In this document: piece by piece, positions 24,801 to 31,222 of the stretch
How positions within the stretch are numbered: position 1 is the stretch's first letter
How the letters are laid out: each line of letters starts with the position of its first letter
NCBI GenBank assembly: GCA_023433405.1
Contig: JAEZCT010000074.1
Coordinates: 1-31,609, forward strand
DNA: 31,609 nucleotides
Source of the DNA: Bacillota bacterium
GTDB taxonomy: Bacteria; Bacillota; Clostridia; Oscillospirales; Ruminococcaceae
Reading direction: 5' to 3'
Made by a program: the position numbers and the translations under genes
The notes under the pieces: generated by a model
The model's database searches: none
What the model was told of the DNA's origin: nothing
Seen by the model: only the letters and a program-made list of their open reading frames with translations

Positions 24801-25497
24801 GAGCTATAATTTTGATACCGCCTTGTCCTTTTGCTATTTTAACCGTACGCTAGCAGCCGCCAATGGCTTAAGCGTGAGCAACGCGTCGGAGAATCAGATG
24901 AAGGGCTTAACGACGGCGCAAATGCAGCGCCTGGATTTATATGGGGACCTTTCCTGGGATTTTGATACGGTTTGGGCGGTATCGGGTTTTGCTAACGGCG
25001 GGCTTCCGGTTTACAAAAGACCTGTGGTGCAGGCCACCGGGCTTACGATAGGCGACAGTGTAAAGCCAAGGCTCTACCTGCCGGACCGGGTGAATGTGGA
25101 GGTGACGATGCTGCCACCCTATGCCTCCCCGCAGGCGCTGACGCTGGAGGCGGGGCCGGAGGAGCATCTGAGCCTTTTTGGAGCCACATTAATTCCTGTT
25201 GCCCGGGGGGATGGAAGCGTAACGGTATTTGCCGGCGCAGTAGCCGCAACCAAAGAGATTCGTGTGGACCAGCGGCGGGGCGACCTTGACGGCAACGGAA
25301 CGGTGGATACATCGTCCGCGCTGACGCGAATCGCGTCGCTGCTTACCGGCAGGACACTGACCGGGCAGGATTATTACCTTTTGGACATCGACCGCTCGTC
25401 AATACAGGATTTTACGGCGGAAAAGTCGGATATTACCATCCTTGACCTGCTGGAGCTAAAGCAGTACGCCTCCGGCGTGAAGGAGATTAACCCATAA
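21889..25497 (+). CDS. Second papain-family (C1A) protease with permuted catalytic halves and dockerin-like C-terminus
   Basis: This is a 1202-residue paralogue of the preceding gene. The ATG at 21889 is chosen because GGAAAGG lies 8 nt upstream and the signal peptide (1-28, ending PVLAA) follows at once; an in-frame ATG at 21868 lacks such a site. Order: APPTGGG (46-52); the His/Asn half of a C1A domain (about 55-245) with GHAVTVVGWDD (His192) and FLVKNSYGTSD (Asn224, Tyr in place of the usual Trp); lectin-like domain (about 297-437); acidic Pro/Ser/Glu linker with EPDIGA; EPPTGG (536-541). Then comes the Gln/Cys half (LPARFDLRDAG, VKNQGSIGACWTFA with Gln561 and Cys567). Ig-like (about 590-680), GLUG-type (about 700-990) and Big_2-like (about 1045-1125) regions follow. 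The C-terminus is dockerin-like: GDLDGNGTVD gives one canonical calcium loop, while the second half (DIDRSS, ITILDLLELKQYASG) is imperfect. It probably has its own promoter behind a terminator. Confidence 0.88.
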   Translation: MNKRVVRYFALAVSATLFCLASLPVLAAKEEPRQVSFGARDKLVNAPPTGGGTVDFSEADMLAEAYATGAPYGYKKAEGVTYAADSGGTAQMAAAYYARWGGPALESAAVYPPSASAVIYQANAQTIAQVTDIVMIPHNDADNSDDILRIKEAVQRYGAAYLSMQYQAAYLNSATASYYMPVSAMPGANYGHAVTVVGWDDTYPKERFKLGLRPTKDGAFLVKNSYGTSDASDGYFYIAYEDKVLGRTYQIAAGGTVYGSTTSVFIAGTGDYDTNYQHDPYGYNSAYALSGTTQSYYMANVFTAQKSETVSAVSFYTRTQNVRYEVFVVTGATTAAVLPDTAALASAAASGVQGYAGYHTVPLAAGAAVAAGQRFSVIVKLYTDGVSANLLVPTEANTGSERSFFALAGESFLNSGGSSWTDLGDTAARNLCVKAFTRSGAVGGAAEPAGRSEPDIGASQAAGEEDPPVIGSSEPAPRESDASDITSGPVTATGFSELPAREGEEPAPGHSDPEQKEHPPGMIPEEPGLYDLSESEPPTGGDLPARFDLRDAGVNTPVKNQGSIGACWTFAATASAESTYLLQRELFAGRVEIAKSGLFLSQAGGQTLTLTAAAVKPELVESYLWTMTEGERIAGILPDENTCEVIPWSNNLEGAVTVRCMVTYQNGQKAEAAFTFAAANYGTGTDGSAAHPYEVSTPENLALLGLFAGSESGGVYFRQTKDIDLTGKNWTPIATYTEALAFEGHYDGGGFAISNMTISQTRPAAENTGLGLFSSIEGGSVKNVVLYNASITVNAAQGGGNYIIGLLAGRADGGAGQNYVVENCSVTGKISVTLAGSGNTYSFGGGLIGMLVNTSLTRCEARTEITQKGGYWGEYGGLSDYAYNSTLTQCSGDVKMTLNGQAAIAAMAGLVYESRYGQYTDCYAICDLAAVGAPQESDGAGLMVFSVNDAITRCYTAARVTGTKGTKDAFVSYNFDTALSFCYFNRTLAAANGLSVSNASENQMKGLTTAQMQRLDLYGDLSWDFDTVWAVSGFANGGLPVYKRPVVQATGLTIGDSVKPRLYLPDRVNVEVTMLPPYASPQALTLEAGPEEHLSLFGATLIPVARGDGSVTVFAGAVAATKEIRVDQRRGDLDGNGTVDTSSALTRIASLLTGRTLTGQDYYLLDIDRSSIQDFTAEKSDITILDLLELKQYASGVKEINP

Positions 25498-25508
25498 AAG
25501 AATAACCT

Positions 25509-25551
25509 GCCAAGCGGCGCACCGCAAAAAGCTGCCGCCGCGCGGTTTGGC
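25509..25551 (+). terminator. Imperfect hairpin after the second protease gene
   Basis: GCCAAGCGGCGC and GCGCGGTTTGGC can pair apart from two mismatches around a 19-nt loop that can itself fold further. There is no T-run, so termination is uncertain. Confidence 0.4.
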
Positions 25552-25564
25552 CTGCTATAGCTTG

Positions 25565-26022
25565 TTGGAGTATCCCCCGTAACCCAGCACCGAAGTAGCC
25601 TTGTGTGGCGGGTGTGGGAAAAAAGGAAGAACTAAAGACCAGGGCGAAAAGCAAGGGAAAAATACGCTTAGTCTAAGAATTTTGCCGAAGGGTAAAAATA
25701 ATAAAGTATTTTTTAAAAAAATGCTTTATAATATTTTGGAAAAAAATCTTTATTATTTTCGCAAGCGCGTAACGCTGCTACCCCACTGAGCTTTACGCGC
25801 TTGCGCCGTAGGTGCTTCGTCTCAAGAGTCATGCTTCGTTTGCCCTTGCTTTGAGCTGGGTGCAGGGTGTCCCTGCTTCGCTTTACTAAATTGCTTACTT
25901 TTCTCGAACAAGAAAAGTAAGCCGCCTGTCGGCGCTGGTGCCGACGTTCCTACAACTTGATGATGATTACCTGAAAGCCGACTAAATCACAAAGTTTATA
26001 AAACGGCTTTTGGATACTCCAA
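25565..26022. mobile_element. About 460-bp non-coding element with inverted ends
   Basis: This gene-free stretch is bounded by TTGGAGTATCC (25565-25575) and its exact complement GGATACTCCAA (26012-26022). Its first 206 bp recur at 31427-31609. The 31419-31437 sequence is the complement of 26012-26030 over 19 bp, which shows that the ends are real element ends. Inside are an AT-rich hairpin (AAATAATAAAG near 25695 with CTTTATTATTT near 25748), an 11-bp-plus tRNA-like inverted repeat (25760-25805), and a perfect 12-bp hairpin (25893-25904 with 25911-25922). There is also a 6-bp stem at 25928-25945. No transposase or substantial reading frame is present, so it would be non-autonomous. No clear target duplication is seen. 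Confidence 0.6.
25760..25805 (-). repeat. 13-bp inverted repeat enclosing a tRNA D-arm-like sequence
   Basis: CGCAAGCGCGTAA (25760-25772) and TTACGCGCTTGCG (25793-25805) are perfect complements. Read on the minus strand the enclosed part is AGCTCAGTGGGGTAGCAGCG, very like a tRNA D-arm, but no anticodon or T-arm follows. It is not a functional tRNA. Confidence 0.5.
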
Positions 26023-26124
26023 TAAACCATCGATTAAAGCAAAACGATATTAGCATCTGTTTGCAGTACGATAGGTCACGACCCAAGCCAGCGCGCCTGT
26101 GCGCACACGAAAGGAATGACGTTT

Positions 26125-27216
26125 ATGGATTGTAAACCAACAGCCCCAGACCAAACCCGGAAGGCAGACCCACAGACGGCGAAACGGCTGAAATTTCTCG
26201 CCGCCCTGCTTGCTGTGCTTGCCCTGCTGCTTTTGGCAAGCGGGGGTGCCTTGTATTCCCAGAGCATACCGCGAGCCCCACAGACCAGTATACAAAACCG
26301 CACCATGTGGTGCTGGGCAACCACCGCAAAGCTGTTGGGCGTGCGGTATAATTCCCGTTACAGCATAGCCACGCCCATGCCGGAGGGCGCGGTGCCGGTC
26401 ATAACAAGCTCGGCGGGGCTGCGTACACAGTACGCGGGGCTTACCGCAAACGGAGATTATACCATCGACGCGGGACAGCAGGCGGTTGTTAAAACCGTCA
26501 TGGGCTCCGACGTGAACCAGCCCGGCAGCCGCGCGCAGACCTTCGCGGCAATGCAATATGTAACGGGCGGTCACGCGCTGCCCCAAAACAGAGGGGCCTA
26601 CAACGACGGCAGCGTACTGCGCGCCGTGTGGGATGATGTGCAGGCGGTTCTCGACAGCCGCTTAAGTGTAATAGCAAACATCTACAGCCCGGGCAGCGGG
26701 GTAGGGCATTCGCTGGTGCTTTCGGGCTTTGACCGCAAAACGGGGCTGTACACCCTATACGATGTGTGGGACGGCTCCACTATTCTGGTGACCAAAAAGC
26801 AGCTGTTAACCGACGGGTTTGACACAAGCTACGGCACCGTACCCGTTACATGGGTATACTACATCATAAATCCGCTGGATCCACCCAAGCTGTATGTCTA
26901 CCGTATGCCGGGTACTCCCGGGCAGGAACCGCCGGTAGGGGAAGCGGATACCGGCTATACGGGACCGTACTTGCTCAGTGATTTTACGGTTTTGACACCC
27001 CGCGCGGGCTTGGCGGTGGTTACGGGTATCGCGCCCAGAAGCTGCGTGGTATACACCAGTATTAACGGCGGAGGCTACTATGCCACGCGCTCCGATGATA
27101 CCGGGCACTACAGCCAGCAACTAAACCAAAAATTAGCGGCAGGGGATGTTGTGCGCATCTTTTGCGAGGATGACGACGGCAACGTCACCGAGCTAAAGCT
27201 CCTTACCATACGGTAG
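26125..27216 (+). CDS. Membrane-anchored papain-like cysteine protease (C39/C70-like)
   Basis: This 363-residue protein has an N-terminal signal anchor (helix about 24-42) that places the rest outside. The start is the ATG at 26125, nine bases after AAAGGA; an in-frame ATG at 26116 overlaps that site. The catalytic part (about 48-245) has QNRTMWCWATTAKLLG with Gln57 and Cys63, then GVGHSLVLSGFD with His195, and YTLYDVWDG with Asp213. These are the Gln-Cys-His-Asp set of the papain-like C39/C70 class, whose WCWA box is diagnostic. An EPPVGE linker (268-273) leads to a C-terminal Ig-like domain (about 285-363) with VVTGIAPRSCVVYTS. Unlike the two large C1A proteases its order is normal. The downstream gene at 27285 follows after 68 bp and is likely in the same transcript. 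The substrate is unknown: it could be peptide processing, or maturation of the neighbouring surface proteins. Confidence 0.82.
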   Translation: MDCKPTAPDQTRKADPQTAKRLKFLAALLAVLALLLLASGGALYSQSIPRAPQTSIQNRTMWCWATTAKLLGVRYNSRYSIATPMPEGAVPVITSSAGLRTQYAGLTANGDYTIDAGQQAVVKTVMGSDVNQPGSRAQTFAAMQYVTGGHALPQNRGAYNDGSVLRAVWDDVQAVLDSRLSVIANIYSPGSGVGHSLVLSGFDRKTGLYTLYDVWDGSTILVTKKQLLTDGFDTSYGTVPVTWVYYIINPLDPPKLYVYRMPGTPGQEPPVGEADTGYTGPYLLSDFTVLTPRAGLAVVTGIAPRSCVVYTSINGGGYYATRSDDTGHYSQQLNQKLAAGDVVRIFCEDDDGNVTELKLLTIR

Positions 27217-27284
27217 AGCATAAGTATTTAGTATTTTTAGTTGCTTAAAAATGAAAAGCATAAATATAAATGGAGGAAGATGCA

Positions 27285-28214
27285 ATGAACGTGAAACGAT
27301 GGCTGGGGCGGATGGCGGTCATGGCGGCGGCAATGCTCACCGCGCAAGGCATACCCGCGCTGCACGCCGAACCGGCTGCCTCCGACTTTACGGGGCTTGA
27401 GAAAAGCTTTTACTCCCAGTATGGGGAAGCTGCGATAGAGAATATCGGTCTTTCCGGTCTTTCGCGTGATGCGCTGGGGGGTAAAAGGATACTGCTTTCC
27501 ACCCTCGCGCCGGTTTATGACCTGCAAAACGCGGAGCTTACCCCCACCGTCCTTCGCGGCCTGAAGGAAGGCGAACTGAAGACCCAAACCTACCATGCGG
27601 TGCTGACGGATGAAAACGGAATTATCGCGGGCTATGTGTTGCTGCGCTGCGATTATTACACCAAAAACAGCGAGTTTATTCAGCGGCGCGCAAATGAGGA
27701 TTCCGGCTTTTTGCAGTATTTCGACAAAGAGATTGCCGACCGTTTTGAAATTATTACGATGAAGCTGACCACAGGCAGTTCCTTTGATTATCGCCGTAAC
27801 GCGCAAGGGTTGCTGTCGGCTGCGGCGGGAGGTAATCTGGCGGCGGGCAAGACGAAGGCGCGTCTCGTGAACCTGGTGGATGGTCTTGGCTATGCCATCC
27901 TGCTTACGGATGGGGAAAGAGACTACCTGTACCTATTAGATGATACACGCCCCATGCAGGAGCAGGGGCTAGCCGCCAAAAGCATCATCTCCCTGCAAGC
28001 GCTTACCGTCACCCTTTCCCAAAACCAAGGCGCCAGATCCGCGTGGGGAGAGCCGCTGCTAGGCGGTGCAGAGCCGCAGGGCGAGGGCTTACCGCTCACC
28101 ACGACCAGTGCGGCTGTAATGAGCTGGCATACCGTGCTTCTGATTGCGGGGCTTTTACTGCTTATGGCGTCGGGGGGCATTCTGCTATACCTGCGGGTGC
28201 GTCGGAGGTCTTAG
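27285..28214 (+). CDS. Exported protein with C-terminal membrane anchor, function unknown
   Basis: This is a 309-residue protein that I do not recognise. The start is the ATG at 27285, with GGAGGA seven bases upstream; an in-frame ATG at 27270 overlaps that site. A signal peptide (about 1-28, ending LHAEP) is followed by a mainly alpha/beta region (about 30-250) with repeated (V/L)LTDEN/(V/L)LTDGE strand-turn segments, perhaps two related lobes. EPLLGG (256-261) comes next, then LPLTT, a hydrophobic helix (VLLIAGLLLLMASGGILLYL) and a final RVRRRS. That ending has the layout of a sortase cell-wall sorting signal, but LPLTT replaces LPxTG, so it may simply be a membrane anchor. Its place directly after the C39/C70-like protease suggests a partner, chaperone, inhibitor or substrate of that enzyme; this is inference from position. 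Confidence 0.8.
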   Translation: MNVKRWLGRMAVMAAAMLTAQGIPALHAEPAASDFTGLEKSFYSQYGEAAIENIGLSGLSRDALGGKRILLSTLAPVYDLQNAELTPTVLRGLKEGELKTQTYHAVLTDENGIIAGYVLLRCDYYTKNSEFIQRRANEDSGFLQYFDKEIADRFEIITMKLTTGSSFDYRRNAQGLLSAAAGGNLAAGKTKARLVNLVDGLGYAILLTDGERDYLYLLDDTRPMQEQGLAAKSIISLQALTVTLSQNQGARSAWGEPLLGGAEPQGEGLPLTTTSAAVMSWHTVLLIAGLLLLMASGGILLYLRVRRRS

Positions 28215-28280
28215 CTCTCCGTTAATGCACTTGGTATCACTGCCCAACTATAATCCTTACAAAAATGCAGAGTTTATAAT

Positions 28281-28392
28281 AAAAAGACCGTGTTTGTGTT
28301 GCATAACTACTGTTCTGCGATGAATTGTGTATTTGCTTGATTTTCATACACATTGAATTGGATAATAGTATAGACACAGGCGCGGTCTTTTT
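28281..28392 (+). terminator. Long stem-loop, probable terminator of the protease cluster
   Basis: AAAAAGACCGTGTTTGTGT (28281-28299) pairs with ACACAGGCGCGGTCTTTTT (28374-28392), 19 bp with three G-U wobbles. The loop is about 74 nt and contains an inner TGTGTAT/ATACACA hairpin. The right arm ends in five T, as in an intrinsic terminator, but the loop is unusually long. Confidence 0.55.
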
Positions 28393-28428
28393 GCGCGCGG
28401 AGGAGGGGTCTCCGCCGTTACGGGCTAA

Positions 28429-28528
28429 TACTAATCTCCTCTAAAAGAGTCGATAAAAATCCGCGTGAAAACCCATAAATTAAAGCTTTTCACTTGATTT
28501 TTATACACTTTTAAGTCGGTTATTAGCA
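28429..28528 (-). repeat. 100-bp palindromic MITE-like element, copy 3
   Basis: This copy is in inverted orientation relative to copies 1 and 2 and has about six differences from copy 2 by eye. It is the most diverged copy. The flanks are TAA on the left (28426-28428) and TTA on the right (28529-28531), so the duplication is not perfect here. Confidence 0.83.
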
Positions 28529-28584
28529 TTAGCGCGAAAGTGCGGCTCGGTATCGCCGGCATATCTCCAATATCCCCCTCTCTA

Positions 28585-28613
28585 TTGAATGCCGCTTCTA
28601 AACATGCTAAAAT
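28585..28613 (+). promoter_or_regulatory. Promoter for the Pit/DUF47 operon
   Basis: TTGAAT (28585-28590) and TAAAAT (28608-28613) lie 17 nt apart, with start near 28620. This gives an unusually long leader of about 225 nt before 28846. Confidence 0.5.
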
Positions 28614-28845
28614 AAGTCTTGGTGTAAATACATAGAAAAGGCATGGTATTGCAATTGTAAATTTGCCTTGTGTATCTCTCTGATACGCTTCTCGTTTAAG
28701 CGTTTACCTTGCCAAACAGTACGGGTTGATACTGAAGCCGGAGGTCAGCCGCGCGGCTGCGATGCGCCAAACTGTGGGAGGTATTGCGAAAAAGGTTTAT
28801 TTGAAAACGGGATGAGTATGATAAACAGGAAAGGCATGGAACAGC

Positions 28846-29901
28846 ATGACGATTTCACTCGGTGAATTCCTCTCGCAGCTTGCGTCCAATCCGGCGCTGC
28901 TTATTACGACGGTGCTAACGCTGGGCGTAATTCTTGTAAACGGCTGGACGGATGCCCCCAACGCGATCGCGACCTGTATCTCCACCCGCTCCATGAGCCC
29001 AAAGCTTGCCATACTGATGGCAGCGGTTTGCAATTTTCTGGGAGTTCTGTTTATGACCATGGTCAACGCAAAGGTAGCTCAGACAATCTATAACATGGTG
29101 GACTTTGGCGGCGATCCGTATAATTCGCTTTTGGCGTTATGTGCGGCGCTGTTTTCTATTGTCCTTTGGGCAACGGCGGCTTGGTGGTTTGGCATACCCA
29201 CCAGTGAAAGCCACGCGCTGATAGCCGGGTTATCCGGCGCCGCAATTGCCCTGCAAAATGGCATAGGCGGCATTAACGGCGCGGAGTGGCTCATGGTTAT
29301 TTACGGTCTTTTATTATCCACATTGCTGGGGTTTGGCATGGGTTGGCTTACCGTAAAGCTAACCGAGCTGCTGTGCCGGCGCATGGATCGCAGAAAAACC
29401 CTAAAGCCCTTTCAGTATGCTCAGGTTGGCGGCGCGGCGGCAATGGCGTTTATGCATGGCGCGCAGGACGGCCAAAAGTTTATGGGGGTGTTTATGCTCG
29501 GTATCTTTTTAGCCAAGGGGCAGAGCGACGTTAACACCTTTACAATCCCCATCTGGCTTATGGTGCTTTGCTCGGCGGTAATGGGTCTTGGCACCTCTGT
29601 GGGAGGCTACCGCATTATTAAGGCGGTGGGTATGGATATGGTGAAGCTTGAAAAGTATCAGGGCTTTTCCGCCGACCTTGCGGCCGCAGGGTGCCTGCTG
29701 CTCTCCTCACTTACCGGCATACCCGTGAGCACCACACACACCAAGACGACCTCAATTATGGGTGTAGGGGCGGCAAAATCCATCCGCAACGTAAACTGGG
29801 GTGTAGTCAAGGAGATGGTGCTTACCTGGGTGCTCACCTTTCCCGGCTGCGGTCTTATCGGCTTCTTAATGGTAAAGCTGTTTTTGTGGATATTCGGTTA
29901 A
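28846..29901 (+). CDS. pit: Pit-family inorganic phosphate transporter
   Basis: This 351-residue multi-spanning membrane protein belongs to the PiT (PHO4) family, which moves phosphate, usually as a metal-phosphate complex, with H+ or Na+. The family's inverted repeats are visible. VNGWTDAPNAIATCIST (about 28-44) and IPTSESHALIAGLSGAAIA (about 112-130) form the first; FMHGAQDGQKFMGVF (about 202-216) and GIPVSTTHTKTTSIMGVGAAKS (about 290-311) form the second. The pairs carry the conserved Asp-Asn and Ser/Thr-rich substrate motifs. About ten hydrophobic segments are seen. The length is typical of the short clostridial form and shorter than E. coli PitA. The DUF47 partner follows after 51 bp, the standard arrangement. 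CAGGAAAGG precedes the ATG. Confidence 0.93.
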   Translation: MTISLGEFLSQLASNPALLITTVLTLGVILVNGWTDAPNAIATCISTRSMSPKLAILMAAVCNFLGVLFMTMVNAKVAQTIYNMVDFGGDPYNSLLALCAALFSIVLWATAAWWFGIPTSESHALIAGLSGAAIALQNGIGGINGAEWLMVIYGLLLSTLLGFGMGWLTVKLTELLCRRMDRRKTLKPFQYAQVGGAAAMAFMHGAQDGQKFMGVFMLGIFLAKGQSDVNTFTIPIWLMVLCSAVMGLGTSVGGYRIIKAVGMDMVKLEKYQGFSADLAAAGCLLLSSLTGIPVSTTHTKTTSIMGVGAAKSIRNVNWGVVKEMVLTWVLTFPGCGLIGFLMVKLFLWIFG

Positions 29902-29952
29902 GCATAAACTAACGCAAAAGCATAAAACGTTATGCAGGAAAGGATGATAAAC

Positions 29953-30588
29953 ATGCAGAAGAACACCGCAAAAAGGAAGGAAAGCAATTATTTTGAGCTG
30001 TTTGTGGACTTGGTGGAGTACTCCTGTAAAGCCGCAAAGGGTCTTGATGAAACCCTTAAAAACTTTAACCCCGCAACCTTATCCGAGAAGATTCAGGTGA
30101 TGCACCACATTGAGCATTCCGCGGATTTGAGCAAGCACGACATGATGAGTATGCTGGTTAAGGAGTTTATAACCCCCATCGAGCGGGAGGATATCATGGC
30201 GCTTGCCCACCACATTGATAACGTCACAGACGCGATAGAGGACGTGCTGCTGCGCATCTATATGTATAACATTAAGGTAATCCCCGCCGAGGTGCTGGAG
30301 TTTACCGAGACCATTGTGGTGTGCTGTGAGGAGCTAAAGAAAATGATGCAGGAGTTTCACAACTTCCGCAAATCCACAACCATCCACGAGCATTTGGTTA
30401 AGGTCAATTACCTAGAGGAGGTGGGAGACCGGCTGTATACCGAGGCGGTACGCGCCCTGTACACCAGTGAGCACACCGCCGCGGAAATTACCGGCTGGAC
30501 AGAAACCTTTGACAGGCTGGAAAAGTGCTGCGACGCGTGCGAGGATGTTGCCGACGTGGTGGAAAGCGTTATTATGAAAAACTCGTAG
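29953..30588 (+). CDS. DUF47/PhoU-like phosphate transport regulator
   Basis: This 211-residue cytoplasmic all-helical protein belongs to the DUF47 (TIGR00153, PhoU-like) family that accompanies Pit transporters. The family's segments are FELFVDLVEYSCKAAKGLD, MHHIEHSADLSKHDM, EFITPIEREDIMALAHHIDNV and DAIEDVLLRIYMYN; the acidic clusters within these are proposed metal-binding sites shared with PhoU. The ATG at 29953 is used because AGGAAAGG lies about nine bases upstream; in-frame ATGs at 29932 and 29944 are before or inside that site. It probably modulates Pit activity. It is translated from the same mRNA as pit, with a hairpin and terminator downstream. Confidence 0.9.
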   Translation: MQKNTAKRKESNYFELFVDLVEYSCKAAKGLDETLKNFNPATLSEKIQVMHHIEHSADLSKHDMMSMLVKEFITPIEREDIMALAHHIDNVTDAIEDVLLRIYMYNIKVIPAEVLEFTETIVVCCEELKKMMQEFHNFRKSTTIHEHLVKVNYLEEVGDRLYTEAVRALYTSEHTAAEITGWTETFDRLEKCCDACEDVADVVESVIMKNS

Positions 30589-30613
30589 ACGGACGCGTTT
30601 GCTTTGTATTAAA

Positions 30614-30636
30614 ACGTCCGCGCGAAGCGCGGACGT
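30614..30636 (+). repeat. Perfect 10-bp hairpin after the DUF47 gene
   Basis: ACGTCCGCGC and GCGCGGACGT are exact complements around a GAA loop, 26 bp past the stop codon. No T-run follows, so it may protect the mRNA 3' end rather than terminate. Confidence 0.6.
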
Positions 30637-30667
30637 GAACCTGCATGTTGCATAATAGGAACACAGA

Positions 30668-30715
30668 AGAGTCCCTTTCTCTACCGGGCGGTAAAGAAGC
30701 GGGCTTTATTTTTTT
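30668..30715 (+). terminator. Rho-independent terminator of the Pit/DUF47 operon
   Basis: AGAGTCCCTTTCTCTACC pairs with GGTAAAGAAGCGGGCTTT apart from a few mismatches, with a GGGC loop, and is followed by a T-rich run (TTTATTTTTTT). Confidence 0.7.
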
Positions 30716-30742
30716 AAACAGCATATGGATGCCGCTTCTTAA

Positions 30743-30842
30743 TACTAATCTCCTCAAAAAGAGTCGATAAAAATCCGCGTGAAAACCCATAAATTAAAGC
30801 TTTTCACTTGATTTTTATACTCTTTTAAGTCGAATATTAGTA
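30743..30842 (-). repeat. 100-bp palindromic MITE-like element, copy 4
   Basis: This copy has the same orientation as copy 3 and differs from copy 2 at about three bases. Perfect TAA flanks lie on both sides (30740-30742 and 30843-30845). It lies just beyond the Pit/DUF47 terminator. Confidence 0.87.
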
Positions 30843-31161
30843 TAACAGGCAGCCCGTTTTTGTGAAAACTACCCGTCTAGTATAATTAAGTATAAATGCA
30901 ATAACGTGGTAACTTGTGAAAATATTACGCCGGACTTGGGCGAGGCGTGAGGATAAAGTGCATAAAAAACCTGCATAATTCTGTTGCAGCTTTCGAAAAT
31001 TATAGATTATTGCCCGATAGCCTTGATTATTTTGCTGATTTAAGTTAAGATATTTTCAGGAATAAAGAGGTTGCTTTATGCGGTGCAAAGCACTGAAAAT
31101 ACGACGTTCTAACTGATTTAGCTTACTTCTAATTTATCGATACGGGTTACATTGCGTCATT

Positions 31162-31193
31162 CCGCAGGAGCAGTTTAAAAACTGTTGCTGCGG
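31162..31193 (+). repeat. 15-bp stem hairpin
   Basis: CCGCAGGAGCAGTTT and AAACTGTTGCTGCGG are complementary apart from one mismatch and one wobble, and are followed by TTT. It could be a terminator or the 5' part of an RNA. Confidence 0.5.
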
Positions 31194-31222
31194 TTTGGCG
31201 TTCCTAACGGGTTTTCGCTAAA

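Larger units (their letters stand above)
28215..28845 (+). other. Gene-free stretch before the phosphate transporter
   Basis: This 631-bp gap contains a long stem-loop (28281-28392), MITE copy 3 (28429-28528) and a promoter (28585-28613). The remaining leader of about 225 nt before the Pit start includes the self-complementary CAGCCGCGCGGCTG (28746-28759). I recognise no known riboswitch or Pho-box array in it. Confidence 0.6.

Noticed and set aside
17858..25497. Permuted protease order as an assembly or frameshift artefact
   Set aside because: Both genes are single open frames, each with one signal peptide, and both show the same order despite diverged DNA.
11240..25497. Classical cellulosome
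   Set aside because: No glycoside hydrolase, carbohydrate-binding module or anchoring domain is encoded; the docked enzymes would be proteases.
25601..25789. Small plus-strand reading frame in the 460-bp element
   Set aside because: It runs through the AT-rich hairpin, is not kept in the second copy, and has no ribosome site.
28620..28845. A known riboswitch in the long leader of the phosphate transporter
   Set aside because: I looked for cobalamin, c-di-GMP, yybP, THF and fluoride-type conserved cores and found only fragments resembling them, in the wrong order.
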